This document shows, piece after piece, positions 11,794 through 20,618 of a DNA stretch of 32,950 nucleotides. The notes beneath the pieces are model-generated. The model worked only from the letters and a program-made list of their open reading frames with translations, was not told where the DNA came from and made no database searches. Each line of letters begins with the position of its first letter. The first letter of the stretch is position 1. The position numbers and the translations under genes are program-made. Source of the DNA: an uncultured Lachnospiraceae bacterium. GTDB taxonomy: Bacteria; Bacillota; Clostridia; Lachnospirales; Lachnospiraceae. The stretch is from contig CAJTUC010000038.1 in NCBI GenBank assembly GCA_910579395.1, forward strand, positions 1-32,950, in the 5' to 3' direction.

Positions 11794-13752
11794 TTAGTTT
11801 CCGCTCTCGAGTTCCTTCAGCTTTCCTCGTAAATCCGAAGAAATCGTGCTGATCACATCTGCAGATGCCGCGATTTCCTCCGTGGATGCCGCAAGATTCG
11901 TTACGCGGACATTAACACTGTCAATGATGTTGATCAGTTTTTCGGCATCTCCTAACAGATTCGCGATTGCATTCTGAATCTCTTCTTTATTTCTATCGCT
12001 GTCGCTCGCCGTATCCTTGGAAGAATCGGCAAGTTTCTTAATATTCTCCGCAATGATCGCAAAACCTCTTCCGGACTCACCCGCCCTTGCGGCTTCAATG
12101 CTCGCATTCAGCGCAAGTAAGTTGGTCTCCTCCGCGACATTGGTGATTTCCAAGTTGTTTTCCTCCAGCTTCACCAAAAGACCCTGAATCTGTGTCAACG
12201 CAGCACGCAGATCATCGCAGAATACCACGACCTCACTCATGGACATGGAAATACCGGTGCTTTCTTCCGCATTGCTGTTATTCCCCATGGACATCTCGCT
12301 GATGGAAGTATCCAGACTGTCAAAATCAACGGTAACTTCACCAACCACCTGCGAAATCTGCTGATTTCTCATCTCAATAACTTCATTCTTTTCCTGCATC
12401 TCCGCAGACAGCTCTTCCGCAAGAAGTTTTTCTTTATAGACGGCATCTTTTATGTAATAAACGCAATTGTCTCTCGTGTTACAGCCATTGTAGATTGCTG
12501 CCGCCATGTCCTGACAGGTCTTATAGCCGCAGGCAGAACAGTTGATTGTCTGGTTTTCTGTCTGCGTTTTCTCCATCGTTTCAAAAATAGTATTCAACTC
12601 GGAAGTATCCGGATAATTAATCCTGACCTCTGCGGATTTATCCGTATAATGTCTGATAAAATCGTTGATATCCAGCTGTCTGAACTGTTTATTGAACCGC
12701 TCCAGTCTCTGTTTCGGTGTCAGATTTCTGCTCCATGCGCTCTTCTTACCGTTCCGTTTACTCGCTTCTTTAATTTTCTGCACTTCGTAAAGCGTATCGT
12801 CGCTCTTCGCTTTCTCTTCCTCTACTGCTGTTCCATAGATGCATCCCTTCGCACAATTGAGCGCATCCACCATAAAAGGCAGTTCTTTTCCGTTCAGGAC
12901 TCTTTCTTTGTAGTCTTCCAGGAACTCATACGCATGCCGCTCCCCTTCTATCTGACGAATAAAGACCTCTTCGCCGCAGAACCAGTATACATTTTCTTTC
13001 AGGCCGCCCGGCATCGGATAAATGGAACCGAGTCCATACTCGATTTCGTCGGACACCGGTTTCCCGGAAATATTATGTTCTCTGACGTATTTCATCAAAT
13101 GATCAAATGTTACATTATAAGATACATAACCACCACAGTTTGGATCTTCAATCTCGTTCTTTTTCGCGATACAGGGACTGATAAAAGCCAGCTTGTCCGA
13201 CACTTTCATATACTTTTTGGCATAAATGGCACCGCACATTAAAGGCGAATGCACGGGCACAAGGCTCGGAATGAGTTCTGGTATGTATTTTTCAATATAG
13301 CTTACGATTGCCGGACACGGCTGCGAAATGCCGCCTTTAAATTTGTTCCTGGTAATATAGTTGATATATCCCCACGTCGTAATATCCGCACCAAAGCTGA
13401 TGCTGATAATACGATTAACGCCCATTTCTTTCAGGCCGCCCAGTACAGAAGCATATTCCTTCGGGTAATTTGCCAAAAAAGCAGGTGCAAGAAGCAGGGA
13501 AATCTTTTCTCCCTTCCGCAAGTCTTCAAAGAAACGTTCCGTATCGTCACGATACTCCCGCGCCTGATGTTCACAGGCATCAAAACAGGCTCCGCAGCTG
13601 ATGCACTGTTTTCCATCCACTACGATCTTATTCTGATTATTCTCATTCACTGCATAATTAGCAGTCAGTACAGGACACACTGATATACACTTATTACAAC
13701 CGATACATTTATCGTTCGTAAATACCAGTGCATCATTGGTCAATTTTGCCAT
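11794..13752 (-). CDS. FeFe-hydrogenase-like redox sensor fused to a chemoreceptor signalling domain
   Basis: A 652-residue soluble protein. A two-cluster ferredoxin domain comes first (CIGCNKCISVCP about 18-29; CISCGACFDACE about 50-61). A FeFe-hydrogenase large-subunit-like domain follows to about 340, with degenerate H-cluster loops: SQPCPAI instead of TSCCPAW, SPCIAKKNE, and NCAKGCIYG. A further Fe-S motif (CSACGYKTCQDMA, then C in GCNTRDNC) sits near 405-430, and an MCP cytoplasmic domain with the tip NLLALNASIEAARAGE is near 550. There is no membrane span. The cysteine that relays protons in HydA is replaced by proline, which points to sensing rather than catalysis. It probably reports H2 or redox state to CheA/CheW. 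The ribosome site GGAGGGGGAG lies 10 bases from ATG. It has its own AT-rich upstream region. Confidence 0.88.
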   Translation of the reverse strand: MAKLTNDALVFTNDKCIGCNKCISVCPVLTANYAVNENNQNKIVVDGKQCISCGACFDACEHQAREYRDDTERFFEDLRKGEKISLLLAPAFLANYPKEYASVLGGLKEMGVNRIISISFGADITTWGYINYITRNKFKGGISQPCPAIVSYIEKYIPELIPSLVPVHSPLMCGAIYAKKYMKVSDKLAFISPCIAKKNEIEDPNCGGYVSYNVTFDHLMKYVREHNISGKPVSDEIEYGLGSIYPMPGGLKENVYWFCGEEVFIRQIEGERHAYEFLEDYKERVLNGKELPFMVDALNCAKGCIYGTAVEEEKAKSDDTLYEVQKIKEASKRNGKKSAWSRNLTPKQRLERFNKQFRQLDINDFIRHYTDKSAEVRINYPDTSELNTIFETMEKTQTENQTINCSACGYKTCQDMAAAIYNGCNTRDNCVYYIKDAVYKEKLLAEELSAEMQEKNEVIEMRNQQISQVVGEVTVDFDSLDTSISEMSMGNNSNAEESTGISMSMSEVVVFCDDLRAALTQIQGLLVKLEENNLEITNVAEETNLLALNASIEAARAGESGRGFAIIAENIKKLADSSKDTASDSDRNKEEIQNAIANLLGDAEKLINIIDSVNVRVTNLAASTEEIAASADVISTISSDLRGKLKELESGN

Positions 13753-13902
13753 ATTAAAATATCTCCCCCTCCAAAGTTAAGTATGAAATATAAATATTAT
13801 ATATAAAATATTAAATATTAAATTTTAAATATTATGTATTTTTTCTTAGATTGAAGTGCTCGACTATAATAATATAGCACAATTTACCAAAATAGTAAAT
13901 AA

Positions 13903-15234
13903 TTATAACTGATAAAGTACAAAAATGTCATAAATTGCCTTGATTGCCGTTTCAAAATCTGCATTCGCAACACCGATGATAATGTTCAGCTCGCTGGAAC
14001 CCTGATCAATCATTTTCACGTTAATATTGGAATGCGCAAGCGCAGAAAAAATCCGTCCTGCTGTTCCTCTCGTGGATTTCATGCCTCGCCCTACGACTGC
14101 GATCAACGCTAAATCCGCCTCAATCTCAATCGTATCCGGGTCTGCGAGTCTATGGATGCCGGATACGACTTTCTGCTCTTTGTGCATGAACTCATCCTGA
14201 TGCACAAAAACAGTCATTGTATCGATGCCTGACGGCACATGTTCAAAAGAAATACCATTATCCTCAAAGACCTGCAGAACCTTTCTGCCGAATCCTACTT
14301 CCGAGTTCATGGAATCCTTTTCAATATTGACTGCACAGAAACCTTTCTTTCCCGCAATACCGGTGATGACGTATTTGGGTTTCTGGCAGGTGCTTTCCAC
14401 AATCCAGGTACCTTCGTCCTCCGGTGCATTGGTGTTCCTGATATTGATCGGTATCCCTTCTCTTCTGACCGGGAAGATGGCATCTTCGTGCAGGACATTA
14501 AAACCCATATAAGACAGCTCTCGAAGCTCCTTGTATGTAACAGTCTCTATACCTTCCGGCTTGTAGATAATCCGGGGATCAGCAATCAAAATACCGGAAA
14601 CATCGGTCCAATTCTCATAAACATCTGCCTTGACCGCCCTTGCCACGATAGACCCCGTAATATCGGAACCACCACGTGAAAAAGTCTTCACCGTTCCATC
14701 CGCTCTCGCCCCGTAGAACCCTGGAATAACCGCTGCTTCTAAAGAAGTCAGGCGTTCCCGCATCAATTCATTGGTCACTTCCGAGTCAAATTCGCCGTTT
14801 TCTTTAAACCGTATGACTTCGGCTGCATCAATAAATTCAAATCCGAGATATGCGGCCATGATGATACCGTTCAGATATTCTCCTCTGGACGCTGCATAAT
14901 CGCGGCCCGCCTTCGCTTTAAAATCCTTCTCGATTGTCTTAAATTCCTCTTCCAGAGAAATTTTTAAAGCAAGGCCATCGATAATCTCCTGATATCTCAC
15001 CTTGATTGCTTGTAACTGTGCCTTGAAGTCTTTGCCGGCTTCTGCCAGATCATAACATCCATAGAGCATATCCGTTACTTTCGTATCATCCGCATCCCTC
15101 TTTCCGGGCGCAGAAGGTACGACGAACTTACGCTCCTTATCCGCATGAATGATATTACCGACCTTCTCAAACTGCTCTGCGCTGGCAAGAGAACTCCCGC
15201 CAAATTTCACTACTTTTCTCATTTTTATGATCAT
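13903..15234 (-). CDS. lysC: Aspartate kinase
   Basis: Phosphorylates L-aspartate, the first step towards lysine, threonine and methionine. The family start VVKFGGSSLASAEQF is intact. The kinase core holds KTFSRGGSDITGSIVARA, and two ACT domains lie at the C-terminus (about 300-360 and 380-440: FCAVNIEKDSMNSEVGFG and LIAVVGRGMKSTRGTAGR), implying feedback control by amino acids. Starts at ATG 15246, 15234 and 15222 are all possible; the AAAGGAA ribosome site is close to 15234 and far from 15222. It is the last gene of the glyA-hom-kinase operon. The neighbouring genes suggest a main role in threonine supply, but paralogues elsewhere in the genome cannot be excluded. Confidence 0.93.
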   Translation of the reverse strand: MIIKMRKVVKFGGSSLASAEQFEKVGNIIHADKERKFVVPSAPGKRDADDTKVTDMLYGCYDLAEAGKDFKAQLQAIKVRYQEIIDGLALKISLEEEFKTIEKDFKAKAGRDYAASRGEYLNGIIMAAYLGFEFIDAAEVIRFKENGEFDSEVTNELMRERLTSLEAAVIPGFYGARADGTVKTFSRGGSDITGSIVARAVKADVYENWTDVSGILIADPRIIYKPEGIETVTYKELRELSYMGFNVLHEDAIFPVRREGIPINIRNTNAPEDEGTWIVESTCQKPKYVITGIAGKKGFCAVNIEKDSMNSEVGFGRKVLQVFEDNGISFEHVPSGIDTMTVFVHQDEFMHKEQKVVSGIHRLADPDTIEIEADLALIAVVGRGMKSTRGTAGRIFSALAHSNINVKMIDQGSSELNIIIGVANADFETAIKAIYDIFVLYQL

Positions 15235-15311
15235 ATTCCTTTCCATAGCTTACGAGTTTGTGTTCCAAGACGCTGACGGATTCTTTCGACGCCTTAAAAT
15301 CTTCATTCTTC

Positions 15312-16517
15312 TCACACTTCCTCAAATAAATGATCTATCAGTGTATACCCTTCTGGAAAACAAATACCGCTAGCAGCGCCTTCTTTTTCGTTGTAGTTCC
15401 ATGTCCTGTCAAGCTCATTTGTGCTGTCATAAAGCAGATACGGCACGCTTTCCGATGTATGGGTCCTGACTCTGACAGGGGTCGGATGATCTGGAAGTAT
15501 CAGCATACGATAGGATTCACCCGCCGCATCCAGCGCCTCCTTTAAAGGCCCGATAACCCTTGTGTCCAGATATTCGATTGCCTGTATTTTCCGCTCTGCG
15601 CTGCCCTGATGCCCCATCTCATCCGGCGCTTCCAGATGAATATAAACAAAATCGTATCCGTCTTTTAACAACGCCGAAAGTGCGGCCTGTGTCTTACCTT
15701 CATAATTTGTATGAAGGCCGCCGTTAGCACCTTCCACCGATGCTACACCCATGCCCGCACCGACAGCAATTCCTTTTAACAGATCGACGGCTGACACCAT
15801 CATGCCCTTTTTCCCGGTCTTTTCCGTAAAAGAGGATAACATCGGTTTTGTTCCGGCGCCCCAGAACCAACAGCAGTTGGCCGGATGCAGTCCCCGCTTC
15901 TTTCGGTCTATATTAATTGGATGATTTGCTAAAATATCATAACTTCTTTTCATCATCCCGCACAGCATCGCATCTTCGGGAAGATACTGTCCGATAATCT
16001 GTGTCAGTACATCGTGAGGAGGCGTCAGCTCCACGACCTCCCCCTTATCCCAGATCAGACAATGTCTGTAACTCGTACCAACATAAAATTTGTAACTGTC
16101 ATTCTCCAGTTCTTTTCTGACCGCATCGAGCAGCACGGCACAGTCTTCGGTACTGATCTCATCGGCACTGTGGTCGATGATCGTTTTTTCTTCAAAAGGC
16201 ACATCATCCTCCGAAATCGTCACGATATTACAGCGGATAGCAATATCCGTATCTTTCATCGGAACACCAATGCTCAACGCTTCTAACGGAGAACGGCCGG
16301 AATAATATTTCTTTGGATCGTATCCGAGCACGGCCAGATTCGCCGTATCGGAGCCCGGCTTCATCCCTTCCGGAATCGTATGCACCATGCCGATTTCCGC
16401 CTTCTTGCTCAAAGCATCCATAACCGGCGTTGCCGCATATTCGAGCGGTGTCTTACCGCCAAGGCTCTCGATCGGTTCATCTGCCATGCCGTCGCCTAAA
16501 ACGATTACATATTTCAT
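15312..16517 (-). CDS. ApgM-like protein, proposed homoserine kinase
   Basis: A 401-residue alkaline-phosphatase-superfamily protein of the archaeal-type cofactor-independent phosphoglycerate mutase group (COG3635). It starts MKYVIVLGDGMADEPIESLGGKTPLEYA and has the metal-binding HLEAPDEMGHQG and ILPDHPTPV. Copies lying beside homoserine dehydrogenase form the proposed homoserine kinase subgroup (TIGR02535), which stands in for ThrB. Here it sits directly between hom and aspartate kinase, and no GHMP-type ThrB is present in the window, so homoserine phosphorylation is the likely job. ATG 16517 gives the family start; an in-frame ATG at 16529 touches the AAAGG site. Phosphoglycerate mutase activity remains the alternative. 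Confidence 0.88.
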   Translation of the reverse strand: MKYVIVLGDGMADEPIESLGGKTPLEYAATPVMDALSKKAEIGMVHTIPEGMKPGSDTANLAVLGYDPKKYYSGRSPLEALSIGVPMKDTDIAIRCNIVTISEDDVPFEEKTIIDHSADEISTEDCAVLLDAVRKELENDSYKFYVGTSYRHCLIWDKGEVVELTPPHDVLTQIIGQYLPEDAMLCGMMKRSYDILANHPINIDRKKRGLHPANCCWFWGAGTKPMLSSFTEKTGKKGMMVSAVDLLKGIAVGAGMGVASVEGANGGLHTNYEGKTQAALSALLKDGYDFVYIHLEAPDEMGHQGSAERKIQAIEYLDTRVIGPLKEALDAAGESYRMLILPDHPTPVRVRTHTSESVPYLLYDSTNELDRTWNYNEKEGAASGICFPEGYTLIDHLFEEV

Positions 16518-16542
16518 ACTAATAACCATGCCTTTCTCTCAA

Positions 16543-16583
16543 CCTGCGAACTTTGAATGCGAACATCGTTCGCTATGCGCAGG
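16543..16583. other. Nested hairpin between hom and the kinase-like gene
   Basis: Outer arms CCTGCG / CGCAGG (16543-16548, 16578-16583) enclose an inner GCGAAC / GTTCGC hairpin (16559-16573). It fills most of the 68-bp gap inside the operon. It may affect mRNA stability or relative expression; no T-run is present. Confidence 0.45.
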
Positions 16584-16585
16584 CA

Positions 16586-17791
16586 CTAGTTCTCCAGGCG
16601 GATTCTATTGATTGAGCCGCCGATGGAAGCAATCTTTTCATCAAATTCTTTTTCTGTCATAACAGCTGTTATGAAGGCAAATTCTTCTGTCAGCCCCGCA
16701 TCCACTTCTTCAATAGAAGAAAATACAGCTGCTGCTTCTTCTTTTTTCTCCGCTTTCACACGGACAAAAAATCTGCGTTTTGTATCCGCAATATTCATCA
16801 GTTCGACCTGCTCCGCATCCCAGAAGCACATAATGGTCTTGCCCGGATGTCTCGCACAATCCACAATATCGGAAACTACTGCACTGGCCGTAGGCAGCTT
16901 TCCTGCGCCTCTTCCATAATACATGGAATCGCCCAGCATATTTCCATGCACATAAACCGCGTTGAATACGCCTTTTACATTAAATAACGGATGTTCTTTC
17001 GGAATCATGAACGGAGCAACCATTGCAAAAAATCCGTCCTCCGTCCCTTTGCTCATCGCTAAAAGCTTAACGGAACGCTTCATTTTCTTTGCATAAACAA
17101 AGTCGGCCGACGTAATCTTCGTAATTCCTTCCGTATAAATTTTCTCGTAATTAACGGTCTTTCCTTTCATCAGAGAAGAAAGAATCGCTATCTTCCGGCA
17201 GGCGTCATATCCTTCGACATCGGCCTCCGGCTTTCTTTCCGCATATCCCTTTTCCTGTGCCTCTTTCAGAACATCAGCGAAATCCGCGCCGTCTTCCTCC
17301 ATTTTGGTCAGTATATAATTCGTCGTTCCGTTCAAAATACCGGTAATCGCATCCAGTTTTTCCGCTGTCAGAGAGTAGTTCAACGGCCGGATGATCGGAA
17401 TACCGCCGCCAACGCTTGCCTCAAACAGATAATTGCAGTGATTCTCTCTGGCAAGCTGAATCAGTTCCGAACCGTGATTGGCAACAAGCTCCTTGTTGGA
17501 GGTACAGACACTTTTGCCCGCAAGAAGCGCTTTCTTGGAAAAAGTATAGGCCGGGTCGATGCCGCCCATCGTCTCACAGATAACGGTGACTTCCGGGTCC
17601 TCCAGAATCATATTGAAATCGTGGACTACTTTATCTTCATACGGATCACCCGGAAAATCCCTCAAATCCAGAATATATTTAATATTCAGCTCCGTTCCCG
17701 CCTTTTTATTGATGACCGCCTTATTGGTCTCGATGACTTCCACAACACCGCTTCCTACCGTACCGTATCCTAAAACTGCTACCTGAATCAT
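16586..17791 (-). CDS. hom: Homoserine dehydrogenase
   Basis: Reduces aspartate semialdehyde to homoserine with NAD(P)H. It is 401 residues, with the Rossmann start VAVLGYGTVGSGVVE, the active-site region GILNGTTNYILTKMEEDG, and EGYDACRKIAILSSL. A C-terminal ACT-like domain (about 320-395) would allow threonine feedback. The start at ATG 17791 follows a GAGAGGG site. It is 24 bp after glyA and upstream of the homoserine-kinase-like gene, giving consecutive steps of the threonine pathway in one transcript. Confidence 0.95.
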   Translation of the reverse strand: MIQVAVLGYGTVGSGVVEVIETNKAVINKKAGTELNIKYILDLRDFPGDPYEDKVVHDFNMILEDPEVTVICETMGGIDPAYTFSKKALLAGKSVCTSNKELVANHGSELIQLARENHCNYLFEASVGGGIPIIRPLNYSLTAEKLDAITGILNGTTNYILTKMEEDGADFADVLKEAQEKGYAERKPEADVEGYDACRKIAILSSLMKGKTVNYEKIYTEGITKITSADFVYAKKMKRSVKLLAMSKGTEDGFFAMVAPFMIPKEHPLFNVKGVFNAVYVHGNMLGDSMYYGRGAGKLPTASAVVSDIVDCARHPGKTIMCFWDAEQVELMNIADTKRRFFVRVKAEKKEEAAAVFSSIEEVDAGLTEEFAFITAVMTEKEFDEKIASIGGSINRIRLEN

Positions 17792-17815
17792 TTTTTGAAC
17801 CCTCTCTTTCTCTCC

Positions 17816-19054
17816 TTAGTTGAGCGGATATTTATCCGTTAAGCCCTGAACGATTGCACGGGCCTTTTCTATTCCTGCTTCGCCTTCTTTGATCACAATG
17901 GAAACAGCCTCCGCTACCTGGTCCATATCGTCCGTGTTCAGACCTCTGGAAGTTACCGCGGGCGTTCCAAGACGAATGCCGCTCGTCACAAAAGGAGACT
18001 TGGGGTCGTTCGGGATTGTGTTTTTATTCGCCGTGATATGTGCTTCGTCCAAAAGCTTCTCCACTGCTTTTCCTGTCAAGTCATAATTCGTCAGATCCAC
18101 TAACATCAAATGGTTATCCGTGCCGCCGGATACAATCTTCACATCCCTTGCGAGCAGCCCTTTGCAAAGCGCCTGCGCATTGTCAATAATGCCCTGCTGG
18201 TACTCTTTGAAGGCAGGAGATAAAGCTTCCTTGAAACATACTGCCTTCGCCGCAATAACATGCATCAGCGGCCCGCCCTGAGTACCGGGGAAGATTGCTT
18301 TGTTAAAGTTATATTTATCAGCCACTTCCTGAGAAGACATGATCATACCGCCGCGGGGTCCGCGCAGAGTCTTATGGGTCGTCGTCGTCGTCACATGCGC
18401 ATATGGAATCGGACTCGGATGAAGGCCGGCTGCCACGAGTCCGGCGATGTGTGCAATATCCACCATCAAAACAGCGCCGACTTCGTCAGCGATTTCCCGA
18501 AATTTCTTGAAATCCAGTGTCCTTGCATAAGCGGATGCACCCGCAACGATCATCTTCGGCTTACATTCCAGCGCAATCTCACGAACTTTATCATAATCGA
18601 GAAATCCCTCGTCATTTACACCATAAGGCACACACTTAAAATATTTACCGGACATATTCACCGGTGAACCGTGGGAAAGATGTCCGCCATGATCCAGATT
18701 CATTCCCATAAAAGTATCTCCCGGCTCCATGACCGCAAAGAATACCGCCATATTAGCCTGTGCGCCGGAGTGCGGCTGAACATTCACATATTCACAGCCA
18801 AAAAGTTCTTTCGCCCGTTCTCTTGCCAGATTTTCTACGACATCAACGCATTCACAACCGCCATAATATCTTTTACCCGGGTATCCCTCTGCATATTTAT
18901 TCGTAAGCGGACTTCCCATCGCCGCCATAACTGCTTTGCTTACCCAGTTTTCCGATGCGATCAATTCAATGTGCGAATTCTGACGCTGCTGTTCATCCTC
19001 GATTGCCTGTGCAATTTCCGGGTCCGTTCTTTTTACCTCATCTAATGAATACAT
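17816..19054 (-). CDS. glyA: Serine hydroxymethyltransferase
   Basis: A 412-residue PLP enzyme that converts serine and tetrahydrofolate to glycine and methylene-THF. It can also cleave threonine or allo-threonine. The PLP lysine lies in VTTTTTHKTLRGPRGG, with IELIASENWVS and GKRYYGGCE as further signatures. ATG 19054 gives the normal family length and has AGGA 6 bases upstream; the open frame reaches back to 19090. It is the first gene of the operon, with its own promoter at 19116-19145. Grouping with threonine biosynthesis suggests shared control of glycine and threonine supply. No T-box or riboswitch fits in the short leader. Confidence 0.96.
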   Translation of the reverse strand: MYSLDEVKRTDPEIAQAIEDEQQRQNSHIELIASENWVSKAVMAAMGSPLTNKYAEGYPGKRYYGGCECVDVVENLARERAKELFGCEYVNVQPHSGAQANMAVFFAVMEPGDTFMGMNLDHGGHLSHGSPVNMSGKYFKCVPYGVNDEGFLDYDKVREIALECKPKMIVAGASAYARTLDFKKFREIADEVGAVLMVDIAHIAGLVAAGLHPSPIPYAHVTTTTTHKTLRGPRGGMIMSSQEVADKYNFNKAIFPGTQGGPLMHVIAAKAVCFKEALSPAFKEYQQGIIDNAQALCKGLLARDVKIVSGGTDNHLMLVDLTNYDLTGKAVEKLLDEAHITANKNTIPNDPKSPFVTSGIRLGTPAVTSRGLNTDDMDQVAEAVSIVIKEGEAGIEKARAIVQGLTDKYPLN

Positions 19055-19115
19055 TCCTGTTCCTGCCTTTCTTTTTTCATAATCTTTCATTTGCTGTACA
19101 TAAAAAATCAGTGTA

Positions 19116-19145
19116 AGTATATCACAAGGTTGGATTCAGACGCAA
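19116..19145 (-). promoter_or_regulatory. Promoter of the glyA-hom operon
   Basis: On the minus strand TTGCGT (19145-19140) and TATACT (19121-19116) are 18 bp apart. Predicted start is near 19110, leaving a leader of only about 55 bases. Confidence 0.6.
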
Positions 19146-19179
19146 TATGTCCGGTAGAATTTCTTTCAAGATACCTTCA

Positions 19180-19490
19180 AATATGATATAATAGACGCAA
19201 GCCCAGCGGCTTGCGTCCCAAGAATTGCGGTGCAATTCTTGCTGAAATGATGGAGTTTCGTTGCTTCTATGGACATGATATAATGAGCGTTAGTGAGGAA
19301 AGCATGCCTGCATATTCGACAAACGGCGAATGCTGATCATGAATCTCCGATTCATGATATAATATAGCAAGCACAAAGAAAAAACAAGCGGCGCGAAGCG
19401 ACATTTGTTTTTTCAGCGCTGCTAACGAGCAAACTCCGATGAAATCGGACAGAGAGCTCTGAAAGCGCAAGTTTGTGCCTAACGACTCAA
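19180..19490. repeat. Intergenic hairpin array with repeated gatataat boxes
   Basis: This gene-free stretch carries at least five perfect hairpins: gacgcaagc/gcttgcgtc (19194-19217), aagaattgc/gcaattctt (19220-19240), atcatgaatc/gattcatgat (19336-19358), gaaaaaacaa/ttgttttttc (19378-19414) and tccgat/atcgga (19435-19449). The palindromes cagcgctg and agagctct are also present. The string tgatataat occurs three times (19184-, 19276-, 19355-), each resembling a -10 box reading right towards the lipid kinase gene. Function is unknown; multiple promoters with structured leaders, or accumulated small palindromic repeats, both fit. Confidence 0.6.
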
Positions 19491-19512
19491 ACTCACAGAC
19501 TGAGAGAGGAAC

Positions 19513-20481
19513 ATGGCTATAAATATGTACTATATTATAATGAACCCTTCTTCCAGTTCCGGCAGAGGAATGCATATCTGGAAACAGCTGGAACCGGTTT
19601 TTCAGGAACGAAAAATTCCATACCGGCTCATGCTCTCGACCCACAACGGACATATCGCGGAACTTGCCGCCGAAGTCACGTCGGACGAGAGGTCCGTCAA
19701 CCTGATCATCCTGGGCGGTGACGGCACGGTAAACGAAGCCTTACAGGGAATCCGGGATTTTTCCAAGGCAAATATCGGTTTTATTCCTACCGGTTCGGGC
19801 AATGACCTGGCAAGGGATATGCGGCTCGGAAAAGAACCGCTGAAAATTCTGAACGCAATTCTGAACAAAGATATGTCCCGCAGAATGGATTTAGGAAAAC
19901 TTTCCATAAACAGTCATGCCGATACTTCCGTGAAAAAAGGCGGCGGCGACACACCCGACGAGCGCTTTTTCGTTGTCAGCAGCGGCATCGGATTCGATGC
20001 CGCCGTATGTGAAGAAGCCCTCTCTTCCCGGCTCAAGGATGTGCTGAACAAATTCAAACTCGGCAAATTGACTTATCTCGGCATTGCCCTGAAACAGCTG
20101 CTCACTGCCAAAAATGTATCCTGCGATCTGTATCTGGACGATAAGGCTCCCATCCATTTAGACCGTTTTCTGTTTTCCGCCTTCATGATACACAGATACG
20201 AAGGCGGTGGGTTCAAATTCTGCCCGGATGCCGATGCCGGAGACGGACTTCTCGATGTATGCCTGGTCGGCCATCTTCCAAAATTTGTTATTTTTCTGGC
20301 ATTACCTACCGCTTTTTTCGGAAAGCACTATCTTTTTCCCCAGATATTTCACTACCGGGCATCCCAGATAGAGATTAAAACATCCGTTCCGCTCTGGGTT
20401 CACACCGACGGAGAAGTATACTATAAATCCGACCATATATGCCTGTCATGTGAAAAAGAAAAAGTCCGTTTTCTCGCCTGA
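19513..20481 (+). CDS. Diacylglycerol kinase-family lipid kinase
   Basis: A 322-residue protein of the DagK/YegS family (DAGK_cat). Features are MNPSSSSGRG near the N-terminus, the nucleotide-binding IILGGDGTVNEALQGI at about 72-87, and FIPTGSGNDLARDM at about 97-110. It probably phosphorylates diacylglycerol or a similar lipid at the inner membrane face, recycling it to phosphatidate. ATG 19513 follows GAGAGGAAC. The next gene, a PAP2-type phosphatase, would catalyse the opposite reaction, so the pair may balance phosphatidate, although a separate promoter precedes the phosphatase. Confidence 0.9.
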   Translation: MAINMYYIIMNPSSSSGRGMHIWKQLEPVFQERKIPYRLMLSTHNGHIAELAAEVTSDERSVNLIILGGDGTVNEALQGIRDFSKANIGFIPTGSGNDLARDMRLGKEPLKILNAILNKDMSRRMDLGKLSINSHADTSVKKGGGDTPDERFFVVSSGIGFDAAVCEEALSSRLKDVLNKFKLGKLTYLGIALKQLLTAKNVSCDLYLDDKAPIHLDRFLFSAFMIHRYEGGGFKFCPDADAGDGLLDVCLVGHLPKFVIFLALPTAFFGKHYLFPQIFHYRASQIEIKTSVPLWVHTDGEVYYKSDHICLSCEKEKVRFLA

Positions 20482-20548
20482 TCTTCTTATTCCGTTTTTT
20501 TGACTATTTTTATAATAAAATGGACAAAATTTTTATACAAAAATGATT

Positions 20549-20576
20549 TTGACTTTTCCATACAATCTGCTATGAT
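20549..20576 (+). promoter_or_regulatory. Promoter of the PAP2-type phosphatase
   Basis: TTGACT and TATGAT are 16 bp apart, with TG one base before the -10. Predicted start is near 20583, followed by a short leader with GGGGAAAGG. Confidence 0.6.
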
Positions 20577-20618
20577 TATCTTTAAATTTAGAGGTTGGGG
20601 AAAGGTGCTCGATGCGGC

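Noticed and set aside
19055..19115. T-box or glycine riboswitch for glyA
   Set aside because: The predicted leader is only about 55 bases, too short for either, and has no T-box or aptamer-like conserved sequence.
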